Source: Stenotrophomonas maltophilia
Lineage (GTDB): Bacteria > Pseudomonadota > Gammaproteobacteria > Xanthomonadales > Xanthomonadaceae
Reading direction: 5' to 3'
NCBI RefSeq assembly: GCF_023518235.1
Contig: NZ_CP090423.1
Coordinates: 2,232,001-2,296,000 of the forward strand
Length of the DNA: 64,000 bases
Made by a program: the position numbers and the translations under genes. The notes beneath the pieces were generated by a model. That model was not told the origin of the DNA. It made no database searches and saw only the letters and a list, made by a program, of their open reading frames with translations. This document shows, one piece after another, positions 35,645 to 44,384 of this stretch (the first letter of the stretch is position 1; each line of letters starts with the position of its first letter).

Positions 35645-38065
35645 ATGGCCCAGCGCCATCGTGTCCGTTCGTCCCTGTCCCGCCGCCTGCTGACCAGCGC
35701 CGTGCTGGCGGCGATGGCGGCCCCTGCTTTCGCACATGGAGAGATCGCCGGCGCCCCGCAAACGCTGGACAAGGTGGTGGTCACCGCCTCCGGCTTCGAA
35801 CAGAAGGTGGTCGATGCACCGGCCAGCATCAGCGTGGTCAGCCGCGAGGAACTGAGCAAGCGCCCGTACACCAACCTGGTCGACGCGCTGCGCGATGTCG
35901 AAGGCATCGACGTCGGCCTGGAAGCCACCGACAAGAACGGCCGCGCCACCATCTCGATGCGCGGCCTGCCCTCCGAGTACACCCTGGTGCTGATCGACGG
36001 CCGCCGCCAGAGCAACGTCGGCCAGCTGTACCCGAACAACTTCGGTGGCGGCCAGTTCGCCTACCTGCCGCCGCTGGATGCCATCGAACGCATCGAAGTG
36101 GTGCGCGGCCCGATGTCCACCCTGTACGGCTCGGACGCCATGGGCGGCGTCATCAACATCATCACCCGCCGCAACCAGGACAGCTGGCACGGCGCGCTGA
36201 CCCAGGGCTTCACGGTGCAGCAGGACGACCAGTTCGGCGATGCACGCACCACCGACCTGTATCTCAGCGGCCCGCTGCTGAAGGATCGCCTGAGCCTGGC
36301 GGTGCGCGGCAGCTACTACGACGCCAAGGCATCGAACCCGGAATGGGATGCACTGACTCTGCCCGACGGCACGCTGTGGGAGCGCAGCATCGGCTTCGGT
36401 GGCGGCGGCAAGTCGGTGGCCAACACCAACTGGAACACCGGCGTGCGCCTGGACTTCCACGTCAACGATGACCACGAACTGTGGCTGGACTACGACGTGT
36501 CGCGGCAGAAGTACGACAACAGCCAAGGCCAGACCGGCACCCTGGACAGCCTGGCCAGCCTGTGGCGCGTCGGCAATGCGGTCATTCCGAACCCGAACGG
36601 CAGCGGCACGGTCACACGCCGCGTGGTGCAGCCGCGCGTGGGCTACACCGCCTACCAGCGCTACGAGCGCGACCAACTGTCGCTGACCCACCAGGGCCGC
36701 TACAGCTTCGGCACCTGGCAGACCTCGCTGACCCACAGCAAGAGCAGCAACCTGGGCCGCTCGCTGCCGCTGACCCTGGACGAGCGCGCCAACCTGCAGA
36801 CACTGTGGAACGACGTGTGCCGCCGCACCGGCGCGGCCAACAACTGCGCCGCCGGCCGCAACAATGCCCTCACCGCACTCAACGCCAGTGAACAGGCCCG
36901 CCTGCAGGCGTTCCTGCCGCGTCCGCTGCGCACCATGGAACTGGAAGGCTACGTGCTCGACACGATGCTCGACCTCGACTTCGGCGCGCACAAGCTCACC
37001 GTCGGCGGCCAGTACAACGACACCGACATGATCGACGGCGTGTTCGGCATGGACGGCGCCGGCTACCGCAGCAACACCAAGCAGAAGCACCGCATGTGGG
37101 CGCTGTTCGCCGAGGACAACTGGGCGCTGACCGACACCCTCACCGCCACCTTCGGCCTGCGCTACGACGACCACAACATCTTCGGCAGCCATCTCAGCCC
37201 GCGCGGCTACCTGGTGTGGAACGCCAGCGATGCGTGGACCTTCAAGGGCGGCGTCAGCACCGGCTACAAGACCCCGCGCCCGGACCAGCTGTTCCCGGGC
37301 ATCACCGGCTTCGGTGGCCAGGGCGTGCTGCCGCTGGTGGGCTCGCCCAACCTGAAGCCGGAAACCAGCACCAACTACGAGCTGGCCGCCTACTACGAAG
37401 GCCAGCGCTGGGGCTTCAACGTCACCGGTTTCATCAACAAGTTCGAAGACAAGATCGCCAGCGGCGGCACCTTCCCGAACTGCGAAGTGGCGCCGGCCGG
37501 CAGCGGTTACTGCGTGGACATCGGCCCGGGCTGGGCCGCGCTGGGCTACAGCACCTTCACCCAGAGCGTGAACATCGAAAAGGCCGAGACCCGTGGTGCC
37601 GAACTGGCCGGCCACGTCGACCTGCTCGACAACCTGCAGCTGCGCGGCAACTACACCTGGACCAAGAGTGAGCAGACCAGCGGCCCGCAGAAGGGACTGC
37701 CGATCACCGGCACCACCCCGGCCAAGCACATGGCCAACGCCAGCCTGAACTGGCAGCTCAACGAGGCCATCAGCCTGTCGCTGATCGGCGAGGGCCGCTA
37801 CGACCGCTACCGCGACACGCTGCTGGACGCCAACGGCGTCAGCCAGACCCGCTACTACGAGGACTACACGATCTTCCATCTCGGTGGCAGCTGGAAGGCC
37901 ACGCCCTGGCTGACGGTGAACGCGCGGGTCAACAACCTGTTCGACAAGGACTTCGTCTCGCAGTCGTGCCTGCTGATCAGCCCGAGCGAGTTCAACTGCG
38001 TGGACGACTACGCGACCAAGGATCAGCGCCGCAGCTACTGGATCTCGCTCAACGCGAAGTTCTGA
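35645..38065 (+). CDS. TonB-dependent siderophore receptor (CirA/FepA-like)
   Basis: The 806-residue receptor has a signal peptide (AAPAFA), TonB-box region (LDKVVVTASGF), and a plug with NLVDALRDVEGIDVG, ISMRGLPSEYTLVLIDGRRQ and VRGPMSTLYGSDAMGGVINI, all typical of the Cir/FepA class. The barrel ends SYWISLNAKF. It is the first gene of the candidate ferric reductase cluster (38227-42917). The upstream Fur-box-like site and the cluster suggest a ferric chelate substrate. The start ATG 35645 follows GAGGTAACTGCC. The final barrel has about 20 residues with paired cysteines (SCLLISPSEFNC) that may form a disulfide. Confidence 0.9.
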   Translation: MAQRHRVRSSLSRRLLTSAVLAAMAAPAFAHGEIAGAPQTLDKVVVTASGFEQKVVDAPASISVVSREELSKRPYTNLVDALRDVEGIDVGLEATDKNGRATISMRGLPSEYTLVLIDGRRQSNVGQLYPNNFGGGQFAYLPPLDAIERIEVVRGPMSTLYGSDAMGGVINIITRRNQDSWHGALTQGFTVQQDDQFGDARTTDLYLSGPLLKDRLSLAVRGSYYDAKASNPEWDALTLPDGTLWERSIGFGGGGKSVANTNWNTGVRLDFHVNDDHELWLDYDVSRQKYDNSQGQTGTLDSLASLWRVGNAVIPNPNGSGTVTRRVVQPRVGYTAYQRYERDQLSLTHQGRYSFGTWQTSLTHSKSSNLGRSLPLTLDERANLQTLWNDVCRRTGAANNCAAGRNNALTALNASEQARLQAFLPRPLRTMELEGYVLDTMLDLDFGAHKLTVGGQYNDTDMIDGVFGMDGAGYRSNTKQKHRMWALFAEDNWALTDTLTATFGLRYDDHNIFGSHLSPRGYLVWNASDAWTFKGGVSTGYKTPRPDQLFPGITGFGGQGVLPLVGSPNLKPETSTNYELAAYYEGQRWGFNVTGFINKFEDKIASGGTFPNCEVAPAGSGYCVDIGPGWAALGYSTFTQSVNIEKAETRGAELAGHVDLLDNLQLRGNYTWTKSEQTSGPQKGLPITGTTPAKHMANASLNWQLNEAISLSLIGEGRYDRYRDTLLDANGVSQTRYYEDYTIFHLGGSWKATPWLTVNARVNNLFDKDFVSQSCLLISPSEFNCVDDYATKDQRRSYWISLNAKF

Positions 38066-38075
38066 CCACGTTCTG

Positions 38076-38130
38076 GTAGTGCCGGCCGCTGGCCGGCATT
38101 GCGGGTTTGCCGGCCAGCGGCCGGCACTAC
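38076..38130. repeat. Inverted pair of GTAG REP-like elements
   Basis: GTAGTGCCGGCCGCTGGCCG at 38076 faces its inverted copy ending in CTAC at 38130, between the receptor gene and the PepSY gene. Confidence 0.8.
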
Positions 38131-38166
38131 CCGGGCTCCCCTGCACGGGATACAGAAAGATACGCA

Positions 38167-38185
38167 ATTGCGAGCTATTCTCATC
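38167..38185. promoter_or_regulatory. Fur-box-like site upstream of the PepSY gene
   Basis: ATTGCGAGCTATTCTCATC has a good right half-site (ATTCTCATC) and agrees with the consensus at 13 of 18 positions. It implies a separate Fur-controlled promoter for the reductase genes, 42 bp before their first start codon. Confidence 0.6.
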
Positions 38186-38226
38186 AATGATGTAATGGGC
38201 AGTCCCCGTCCGCCCCGAACCGTGCC

Positions 38227-38865
38227 GTGAGCCGTCCCGCCTCCTCCACCGTGCAGCAGCAACAGAGCCGTGGCTTCTGGCTGCGGACGCTGCACCAGTG
38301 GCACTGGATCAGCTCGGCGGTCTGCCTGATCGGCATGCTGCTGTTCGCGGTGACCGGCCTGACCCTCAACCACGCGGCGAAGATCGAAGCCAAGCCCCAG
38401 GTGCAGAACCAGCACCTGGAACTGCCGCCCGAACTGCTCGGCCAGCTCGGCACGCACGAGGACGGCAACGCACCGATCCCGCGCCCGGCGCGGCAATGGC
38501 TGGATGCACAGCTGGGCATCGCCATCGGCGGCCGCCCCGCCGAGTGGTCGGCCGAGGAGATCTACCTGTCGCTGCCACGCCCCGGCGGCGACGCCTGGCT
38601 GAGCATCGATCGCGAAACCGGCGCGGTGGAGTACGAATCAACCTCGCGCGGCGTGGTGTCCTACCTCAACGACCTGCACAAGGGCCGCAATGCGGGCCCC
38701 GCGTGGGGCTGGTTCCTGGACCTGTTCGCCGTGGCCTGCCTGGTGTTCTGCATCACCGGCCTGTTCCTGCTGCATCTGCATGCGCGGCAACGGCGCATGA
38801 CCTGGCCGCTGGTCGGCCTGGGCCTGATGATCCCGCTGCTGATCGCCCTGCTGCTGATCCACTGA
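38227..38865 (+). CDS. PepSY-associated transmembrane protein, putative heme-binding
   Basis: The 212-residue protein has three membrane segments: one near the N-terminus ([20 protein letters not shown]), one around [20 protein letters not shown], and a last one at the C-terminus ([16 protein letters not shown]). The middle carries a PepSY-like periplasmic domain. Conserved His residues at the membrane edges (TLHQWHW, LNHAA, DLHKGRN, HLHAR) are likely b-heme ligands, as in related ferric reductases. It starts with GTG at 38227. It is the likely transmembrane conduit in the electron chain of this cluster. Confidence 0.85.
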   Translation: MSRPASSTVQQQQSRGFWLRTLHQWHWISSAVCLIGMLLFAVTGLTLNHAAKIEAKPQVQNQHLELPPELLGQLGTHEDGNAPIPRPARQWLDAQLGIAIGGRPAEWSAEEIYLSLPRPGGDAWLSIDRETGAVEYESTSRGVVSYLNDLHKGRNAGPAWGWFLDLFAVACLVFCITGLFLLHLHARQRRMTWPLVGLGLMIPLLIALLLIH

Positions 38866-38891
38866 CTTTCCCTCGTTTCCGGAGCCGCCCC

Positions 38892-39410
38892 ATGCGCGTC
38901 ACCCTGACCATCGCCCTCAGCGGCCTGCTGGCCACCTCGCCGGCCTATGCCACCACCCTCGACATCAATGTCGAAGTGCCCAAGCTCAACGTGGCCGAAT
39001 ACCACCGCCCGTATGTGGCGGTGTGGCTGGAAGGTGCCGACCAGAAGGTCGCGGCCAACCTGTCGGTCTGGTACCAGCAGACCAGCAACAGCGAAGGCCA
39101 TGGCACCAAGTGGCTGCCCGATCTGCGCCAGTGGTGGCGCAAGAGCGGCCGCACCCTGCAGGTGCCGGTGGACGGCGTGACCGGTCCGACCCGCCCGGCC
39201 GGCAAGCACGCGCTGTCGTTCAACGACAAGCAGCCGGCGCTGAAGCGGCTGGCACCGGGCAACTACACCCTGGTGGTGGAAGCGGTGCGCGAAGTCGGCG
39301 GCCGCGAACTGCTGAAGATCCCCTTCACCTGGCCGGCCACCGCCGCGCAGAACGGCAAGGCGCAGGGCGCCACCGAACTGGGCCAGGTCACCCTCGCCGT
39401 AAAGCCGTAA
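38892..39410 (+). CDS. DUF2271 periplasmic protein with flavinylation motif
   Basis: The 172-residue protein has a signal peptide (SPAYA) and a DUF2271 domain of beta type. It contains the motif DGVTGPT (residues 94-100), which fits the D-x-x-S/T-G-A/P-T consensus recognised by ApbE flavin transferases; FMN would be attached to Thr100. The apbE gene lies two genes downstream, which makes covalent flavinylation plausible. It should then act as a periplasmic one-domain flavoprotein that passes electrons to ferric iron (inference). Good ribosome binding site (GGAG). Confidence 0.85.
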   Translation: MRVTLTIALSGLLATSPAYATTLDINVEVPKLNVAEYHRPYVAVWLEGADQKVAANLSVWYQQTSNSEGHGTKWLPDLRQWWRKSGRTLQVPVDGVTGPTRPAGKHALSFNDKQPALKRLAPGNYTLVVEAVREVGGRELLKIPFTWPATAAQNGKAQGATELGQVTLAVKP

Positions 39411-39421
39411 CTGCCTGAGCG

Positions 39422-39460
39422 GGGGTCGGATCCCTTTCCGTTGGAAAGGGCTCTGACCCC
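39422..39460. repeat. GGGGTC palindrome, copy 4 of 5
   Basis: Arms GGGGTCGGATCCCTTTCC and GGAAAGGGCTCTGACCCC, imperfect, between DUF2271 and DUF4198 genes inside the cluster. Confidence 0.75.
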
Positions 39461-39489
39461 ACCCACCCAACGTCCCTGGAGTCTTCCGC

Positions 39490-40293
39490 ATGAAGCGCAC
39501 GCTCGTCCTCGCCGCCGCCCTGGCCGCTGCCCTTCCCTTCTCCGCCCTGGCCCACAAGGCCTGGCTGCTGCCCTCGCAGACCGTGATCGCCGGCAACGCG
39601 CCGTGGATCACCGTCGACGGTGCGGTCTCCAACGACCTGTTCTACTTCAACCACGTGCCGCTGCGCCTGGAATCGCTGGTGATCACCGCGCCGGACGGCA
39701 GCAGCGTGCAGCCGCAGAACGCGGCAACCGGCAAGTACCGCAGCGTGTTCGACCTCGAACTGAAGCAGGCGGGCACCTACCGCATCGCCTCGGTCAACGA
39801 CGGCCTGTTCGCCACCTACGAACAGGACGGCGAGCGCAAGCGCTGGCGCGGTACCGCCGCCACCTTCGGCGAACTGCCCAAGGACGCGAAGAAGCTGGAA
39901 GTGAGCCAGTCGGTTGGCCGCGTGGAGACCTTCGTCACCAACGGTGCGCCGAACGCCACCGCGCTGAAGCCGACCAACCACGGCATCGAGCTGGTCGCCG
40001 TGGGCCATCCGAACGACCTGTTCGCCGGCGAGGAAGCCACCTTCCGCGTGCTGGTCGATGGCAAGCCGACCGCCGGCCTGGAATTCGAGATCGTGCGTGG
40101 CGCCACCCGCTACCGCAACGCGCAGGACGAGCTGAAGCTGACCAGCGACGCCAAGGGCGAGATCAAGGTGACCTGGCCGGAAGCCGGCATGTACTGGCTG
40201 GAAACCGGCACCGAAGACAACAAGACCTCGGTCAAGCAAGCTGCCAAGCGTCGCCTGAGCTACGTGGCCACGCTGGAAGTGCTGCCGCAGTAA
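39490..40293 (+). CDS. DUF4198 family periplasmic protein
   Basis: The 267-residue protein has a signal peptide (PFSALA) and opens [20 protein letters not shown], the hallmark of DUF4198, a beta-sandwich family also found beside metal uptake genes. The N-terminal His right after the cleavage site (AHKAW) recalls copper- and metal-binding periplasmic proteins. The C-terminal half resembles an immunoglobulin-like domain ([15 protein letters not shown]). It may deliver or receive iron at the periplasmic end of the chain; this is context inference. A palindromic element separates it from the DUF2271 gene. Confidence 0.85.
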   Translation: MKRTLVLAAALAAALPFSALAHKAWLLPSQTVIAGNAPWITVDGAVSNDLFYFNHVPLRLESLVITAPDGSSVQPQNAATGKYRSVFDLELKQAGTYRIASVNDGLFATYEQDGERKRWRGTAATFGELPKDAKKLEVSQSVGRVETFVTNGAPNATALKPTNHGIELVAVGHPNDLFAGEEATFRVLVDGKPTAGLEFEIVRGATRYRNAQDELKLTSDAKGEIKVTWPEAGMYWLETGTEDNKTSVKQAAKRRLSYVATLEVLPQ

Positions 40294-40344
40294 TGTGGAC
40301 CGCGATGCCGGGCACATCCCGGCATCGCGCCCGCCCGCCCCGCC

Positions 40345-41316
40345 ATGACCGATTCCCTGCACGACATCGCCCGCCTCGGTGGCACCACCATGGGCACCAC
40401 CTGGAGCGTGTCGCTGGTGGCAACGCGCCAGCGCGACCTGCACCCGCTGCACGCCGGCATCCAGGCGCGACTGGATGAGGTGGTCGCGCAGATGAGTACG
40501 TGGGAGGCCGGCTCGGACCTCAGCCGCTTCAATCTGGCCGCCGCCGGCCAGTGGTGCATGCTGCCGGCCGAGACGCGCCGGGTGCTGGCCTGCGCACAGG
40601 CCATCGCCGCCGCCAGTGACGGCGCCTTCGATCCCACCGTCGGCCCCCTGGTTGCGCTGTGGGGCTTCGGTGCGCATGCCGGTAAACGCCGCCAGCCCGA
40701 CGCGGCGACGCTGCAAGCCACGCGTAAACGCTGCGGCTGGCAGCACCTGCACTGGCAGGACGACGCACTGCTGCAGCCGGGCGGACTGGAACTGGACCTG
40801 TCGGCGATCGCCAAGGGCTTCGGTGTCGATCACGTGGCCGACTGGCTGCGCAGCCAAGGCATCACTGCTGCACTGATCGAAGTCGGTGGCGAACTGGCCG
40901 GTTACGGCCGCAAGCCGGACGGCCAGCCCTGGCGCGTGCTGGTGGAATCGGCGCCGGAAGAAGACGCACACACCGAGACACCACCACGGGTGCTGGCGCT
41001 GGACGGCAAGGCCGTCGCCACCTCTGGTGATCGCTGGCACCAGTACCAGGCCGATGGCCAGGCTTTCAGCCACAGCCTCGACCCGCGCAGCGGCATGCCG
41101 GTACGCCAGGTCGCCGCCGCCGTGACCGTAGTGGCCGACGACGCGATGCACGCCGATGCCTGGGCCACCGCCTTGACCGTGCTCGGCCACGATCAGGGCC
41201 TGGCGTTGGCCGAGCGCGAGGGCCTGGCCGTGCGTTACCTGCAACGGGCCGTCGAAGGCCCGCGCGAGTTCCTCAGCAGCGCCTTCCAGCGCCTGCTCGA
41301 CGAGCAGGACGCATGA
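40345..41316 (+). CDS. apbE: FAD:protein FMN transferase
   Basis: This 323-residue enzyme attaches FMN from FAD to Ser/Thr residues of target proteins. Family motifs are clear: GGTTMGTTWSV, GAFDPTVGPLVALWGFG, LSAIAKGFGVDHVA, VGGELAGYGR, ATSGDRWH, DPRSGMPVR and HADAWATALTVLG. Unusually, the N-terminus (MTDSLHDIARLGG) lacks a signal peptide or lipobox, whereas most ApbE proteins act in the periplasm. The predicted target is the DUF2271 protein two genes upstream. It overlaps the next gene by four bases (ATGA), showing coupling to the flavoprotein reductase. Confidence 0.93.
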   Translation: MTDSLHDIARLGGTTMGTTWSVSLVATRQRDLHPLHAGIQARLDEVVAQMSTWEAGSDLSRFNLAAAGQWCMLPAETRRVLACAQAIAAASDGAFDPTVGPLVALWGFGAHAGKRRQPDAATLQATRKRCGWQHLHWQDDALLQPGGLELDLSAIAKGFGVDHVADWLRSQGITAALIEVGGELAGYGRKPDGQPWRVLVESAPEEDAHTETPPRVLALDGKAVATSGDRWHQYQADGQAFSHSLDPRSGMPVRQVAAAVTVVADDAMHADAWATALTVLGHDQGLALAEREGLAVRYLQRAVEGPREFLSSAFQRLLDEQDA

Positions 41317-42917
41317 GCGCACGGCCGTCGCGCGCGCTGCTCGGCAACACGCTTGTACTGATCGCGCTGGCGGTGATCGGCTGGGCGCTGCTGCGCCTGC
41401 ACCTCGGCGAATCCTGGTGGCAGGGCGCGCCGCCGGGACGGCAGCAGTTGATCGCCGCGGCCGCGTCCACGCTGTATGCGCTGGCCTGCGCCGCACTGTG
41501 GTGGCGGGGCCGCCCGCGCGACGACGCCGCATCCGGCGATACCCTGCCGCTGCTGCTGGTCTGGTCCAGCCAGACCGGCTTTGCCCGCGAACTGGCCGAA
41601 CGCAGTGCCGAGGCTCTGCGTGGTGCCGGCGTGCCGGTGCGTGTGCGCGGTCTGCATGAGGTGGACGCCGCACTGCTGGCCGACAGCCAGCGAGCCTTGT
41701 TCATCGCCAGCACCACTGGCGAAGGCGACCCACCCGATCATGCGCTGCCGTTCCTGCGCGGGGTGATGGCCGCGCCGCCTTCGCTGCAGCACCTGCACTA
41801 CGGCGTGCTCGCACTGGGCGACCGCAGCTATGGCCACTTCTGCGGGTTCGGCCATCACCTCGACCAGTGGTTGCGCCAGCAGGGCGCGCATCCCCTGTTC
41901 GATGCGATCGAAGTCGACAACGCCGATCCGGCCGCACTGCGCCACTGGCAGCAACTGCTCGGCCAGCTCGGTGGCGGCGCCAGCGAGCTGCCCGACTGGA
42001 GCCCGGCCGAGTACCAGCCATGGACGCTGCAGCAGCGCGCGCATCTGAATCCCGGCAGCCCCGGTGGCGCGGTGTATTGGCTGCGCCTGCAACCGCCGGG
42101 TACGGCCGATGTGCAGTGGCAGGCCGGTGACATCGCCGAGATCGGCCCGCAGCATGCACGCCACACCGCGCGCGCGTGGCTGGTGGCGCAGGGCTTGGAT
42201 GCAGATGCGGTGCTGGACGATGGACAGACACTGCTGGCCCGTGTCGAACGCTCGCACCTGCCCTCGCTGGTTCCCCCCGGAGATCTATCGGCGTTGCTGG
42301 CGACGCTACAGCCGCTGCCGCATCGCGAATACTCGATCGCCTCGGTGATGGCCGACGGCGCGCTTGAACTGCTGCTACGGCGCCAGCTGCGCAGCGATGG
42401 CACGCCCGGCATCGGCAGCGGCTGGCTGTGCGACCACGCCGTGATCGGCGAGCCGGTGCAGCTGCGCCTGCGCCGCAATGACAACTTCCATGGCGTGGCG
42501 CCCGAGGTGCCCCTGCTGCTGATCGGCAACGGCACCGGCATCGCCGGCCTGCGCGCGCACCTGCACGAACGTGCCCGCGGTGGTGCGCGCCGTACCTGGC
42601 TGCTGTTCGGCGAGCGCACCGCAGCGCACGACTTCCACTTCGGCGAAGAACTGCAGGCGATGCAGGCTGACGGCACGCTGGCGCGATTGGACGCGGTGTT
42701 CAGCCGCGACGGCGGCGCGCACCGTTACGTGCAGGACCGGTTGCTGGCCGAGGCGGCGACGCTGCGGCAATGGGTGGATGAAGGCGCGACGATCCTGGTC
42801 TGCGGCAGCCTGCAGGGCATGGCCCCGGCGGTGGATGCAGTGATCGAGCAGGTGCTGGGAGCGGACGGCAAGGAAGCGTTGCTGCTGGGCGGGCGTTACC
42901 GGCGGGATGTGTATTGA
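41313..42917 (+). CDS. Membrane-anchored CysJ-like flavoprotein reductase
   Basis: The 534-residue protein has two N-terminal membrane helices (about 9-27 and 46-64), then a flavodoxin domain (LLLVWSSQTGFARELAE, STTGEGDPPDHA), an FAD domain (HREYSIASV) and a NADPH-binding domain (GNGTGIAGLRAHLHE, VCGSLQGMAPAVD, RYRRDVY at the end). This is the order of sulfite-reductase flavoprotein alpha subunits and cytochrome P450 reductases. In this cluster it would oxidise NADPH at the inner face and pass electrons into the membrane. It overlaps apbE by four bases. Confidence 0.9.
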   Translation: MSARPSRALLGNTLVLIALAVIGWALLRLHLGESWWQGAPPGRQQLIAAAASTLYALACAALWWRGRPRDDAASGDTLPLLLVWSSQTGFARELAERSAEALRGAGVPVRVRGLHEVDAALLADSQRALFIASTTGEGDPPDHALPFLRGVMAAPPSLQHLHYGVLALGDRSYGHFCGFGHHLDQWLRQQGAHPLFDAIEVDNADPAALRHWQQLLGQLGGGASELPDWSPAEYQPWTLQQRAHLNPGSPGGAVYWLRLQPPGTADVQWQAGDIAEIGPQHARHTARAWLVAQGLDADAVLDDGQTLLARVERSHLPSLVPPGDLSALLATLQPLPHREYSIASVMADGALELLLRRQLRSDGTPGIGSGWLCDHAVIGEPVQLRLRRNDNFHGVAPEVPLLLIGNGTGIAGLRAHLHERARGGARRTWLLFGERTAAHDFHFGEELQAMQADGTLARLDAVFSRDGGAHRYVQDRLLAEAATLRQWVDEGATILVCGSLQGMAPAVDAVIEQVLGADGKEALLLGGRYRRDVY

Positions 42918-42926
42918 GGTCGCCGC

Positions 42927-42973
42927 ATCCACGCATGGCGTGGATCTACTGTAGAGCCGAGCCATGCTCGGCT
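42927..42973. repeat. Two GTAG-type palindromes, head to head
   Basis: An inverted element ending in CTAC at 42949 is followed at once by GTAGAGCCGAGCCATGCTCG (42951-42970, then GCT). They separate the convergent cluster and hutD gene. Confidence 0.65.
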
Positions 42974-43001
42974 GGCCGTGCCCACCGGCGCCAACGAATC
43001 A

Positions 43002-43607
43002 TCACGCCGCCGCACTCACCCGGATCGCCAACAACTGGCCACCGCCCTGCAACGCATGCCGCTGCCGTTCACCCGCCGACAGCCACGCGGTATCGCCGGC
43101 CTGCAGCGGCGGCAGGCCACTGTCGGCACCGAACTCCGCATGCCCGGCCAACAGGTGCAATGCCCAGGCCACGCCCGGTTCGCAGAAGAAAAACATCGAG
43201 CCCACCAGCGGCCGATGCAGCAGTTCGGCCTGCAGCAGATCGCGCTTCCACATCAGGTTGAAGTCGTGGGTGGTGCCATCGACCAGTTCGCCCTGCAGCG
43301 TTTCCTCGCCGGCAAAGCGCACGCGCCCATGTGGCGGCAGCACCTCGGCCACGCGGCCGTCTTCAAAGCGCAGGCGCACGCCATTGCCCTGCAACAGCAC
43401 CAGTTCACGCTCCACACCGGGGAAGGCGGAGAACGCGGCATCCTGTTCGATCTCGGCCACCGACAGGCGCAGCGCCCAGTCGTCGCCCTGCGCGGGCAGG
43501 CGCAGGATCTCGCGCGTCCAGCCCAGGCCGTTGCGCCAGCGTTCGCGGCGGTAGTCCAGGCGGGAGATGACCTGGCTCGGAGTGTGCAGCAGGGAGTCGA
43601 CGTTCAT
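43002..43607 (-). CDS. HutD family protein
   Basis: The 201-residue protein belongs to the HutD/Ves family of cupin-like proteins (YRRERWRNGLGWTREILRLP near the N-terminus, SVAEIEQDAAFSAFPGVERE in the middle). HutD was named for the histidine utilisation operon, where it may govern formation of toxic intermediates, but no hut genes are visible here, so the copy is an orphan. The ATG at 43607 is the first in the frame. It is 34 bp after the L,D-transpeptidase gene on the same strand, which may be co-transcribed. Confidence 0.85.
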   Translation of the reverse strand: MNVDSLLHTPSQVISRLDYRRERWRNGLGWTREILRLPAQGDDWALRLSVAEIEQDAAFSAFPGVERELVLLQGNGVRLRFEDGRVAEVLPPHGRVRFAGEETLQGELVDGTTHDFNLMWKRDLLQAELLHRPLVGSMFFFCEPGVAWALHLLAGHAEFGADSGLPPLQAGDTAWLSAGERQRHALQGGGQLLAIRVSAAA

Positions 43608-43641
43608 CGGCGCATTGCATCATGCCGCGCGCCGTCGTGCA

Positions 43642-44367
43642 TCACCGCGTGGCGAGCGTGCCCTGGCCACCACACTCGCCGCCCAGCAGCTGCGAGTGCT
43701 TCAGCCAGTCCTGATCGGGGTAATACGCGAACACCATCGTGCCACCGCGCAACGCGTCGATGAGGGGCTTGGCCACCGACAGGCGCACCGCCGGGCAACC
43801 CAGGCTGCGACCCAGCCGCCCCTGCAGCTGCGCGGTCGCCGGGTTCACGTAGGGCGCGCCGTGGATGACGATCGCACGCTCGCGCGCGCGGTCGTTGAAG
43901 CCCGGTTCCAGCCCGGCCAGGCGCAGCGAATAGCCGTTGCCGCCCATGTAGGTCTCCTGCGCGGTGAACGCGCCGAGACTGGACATGAAACTGCCATCGC
44001 GGTTGGAGAAGTGCTCGGTGCGGTTCTCGCCGCTGTTGCGCCCATGTGCCACCCATTCCTCGAACAGCAGGCGCTGGTGGGCCAGGTCGAACACCCACAG
44101 GCGCGGCTCGGTGGACGGCCGCGAATAATCGATCACGCTGAGGCGATCACCGCTGATGCCCAGCTCGGGCCGCTGCAATGCGCAGCGCATGGCGTGCGCC
44201 GCCAGCTGCAACACGTGGCGGTCGGCCTTGGGCGCACTACGCGACAGCAGCGCAGCCAGATCATCGGCAGAGGTGGCGAGGGCGGGCGTCTGTGCCAGCG
44301 CCGGGGCGCTGGCCGAGGTCGCCAGCAGGCCGAACGCGGCCAGCCGGCACAGGCGGGATGCAGTCAT
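43642..44367 (-). CDS. Exported murein L,D-transpeptidase catalytic domain protein (YkuD_2 type)
   Basis: The 241-residue protein has a signal peptide (SAPALA) and a catalytic segment GRLGRSLGCPAVRLSVAK in which the Cys is the likely nucleophile, with a His in IHGAPYVN. This matches the YkuD_2-type proteins related to L,D-transpeptidases. These enzymes link diaminopimelate residues or process the cell wall; the exact activity is unknown. It lies 17 bp after the larger L,D-transpeptidase gene and is probably co-transcribed with it. A GTG at 44373 is an alternative start. Confidence 0.85.
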   Translation of the reverse strand: MTASRLCRLAAFGLLATSASAPALAQTPALATSADDLAALLSRSAPKADRHVLQLAAHAMRCALQRPELGISGDRLSVIDYSRPSTEPRLWVFDLAHQRLLFEEWVAHGRNSGENRTEHFSNRDGSFMSSLGAFTAQETYMGGNGYSLRLAGLEPGFNDRARERAIVIHGAPYVNPATAQLQGRLGRSLGCPAVRLSVAKPLIDALRGGTMVFAYYPDQDWLKHSQLLGGECGGQGTLATR

Positions 44368-44384
44368 GGGCACAACGAGGGGGC

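Noticed and set aside
31088..38167. Two long antisense frames (about 1000 and 1060 codons) opposite the iron receptors
   Set aside because: Same reasoning: no domain content, and the opposite strand encodes receptors with clear signal peptides and TonB boxes.
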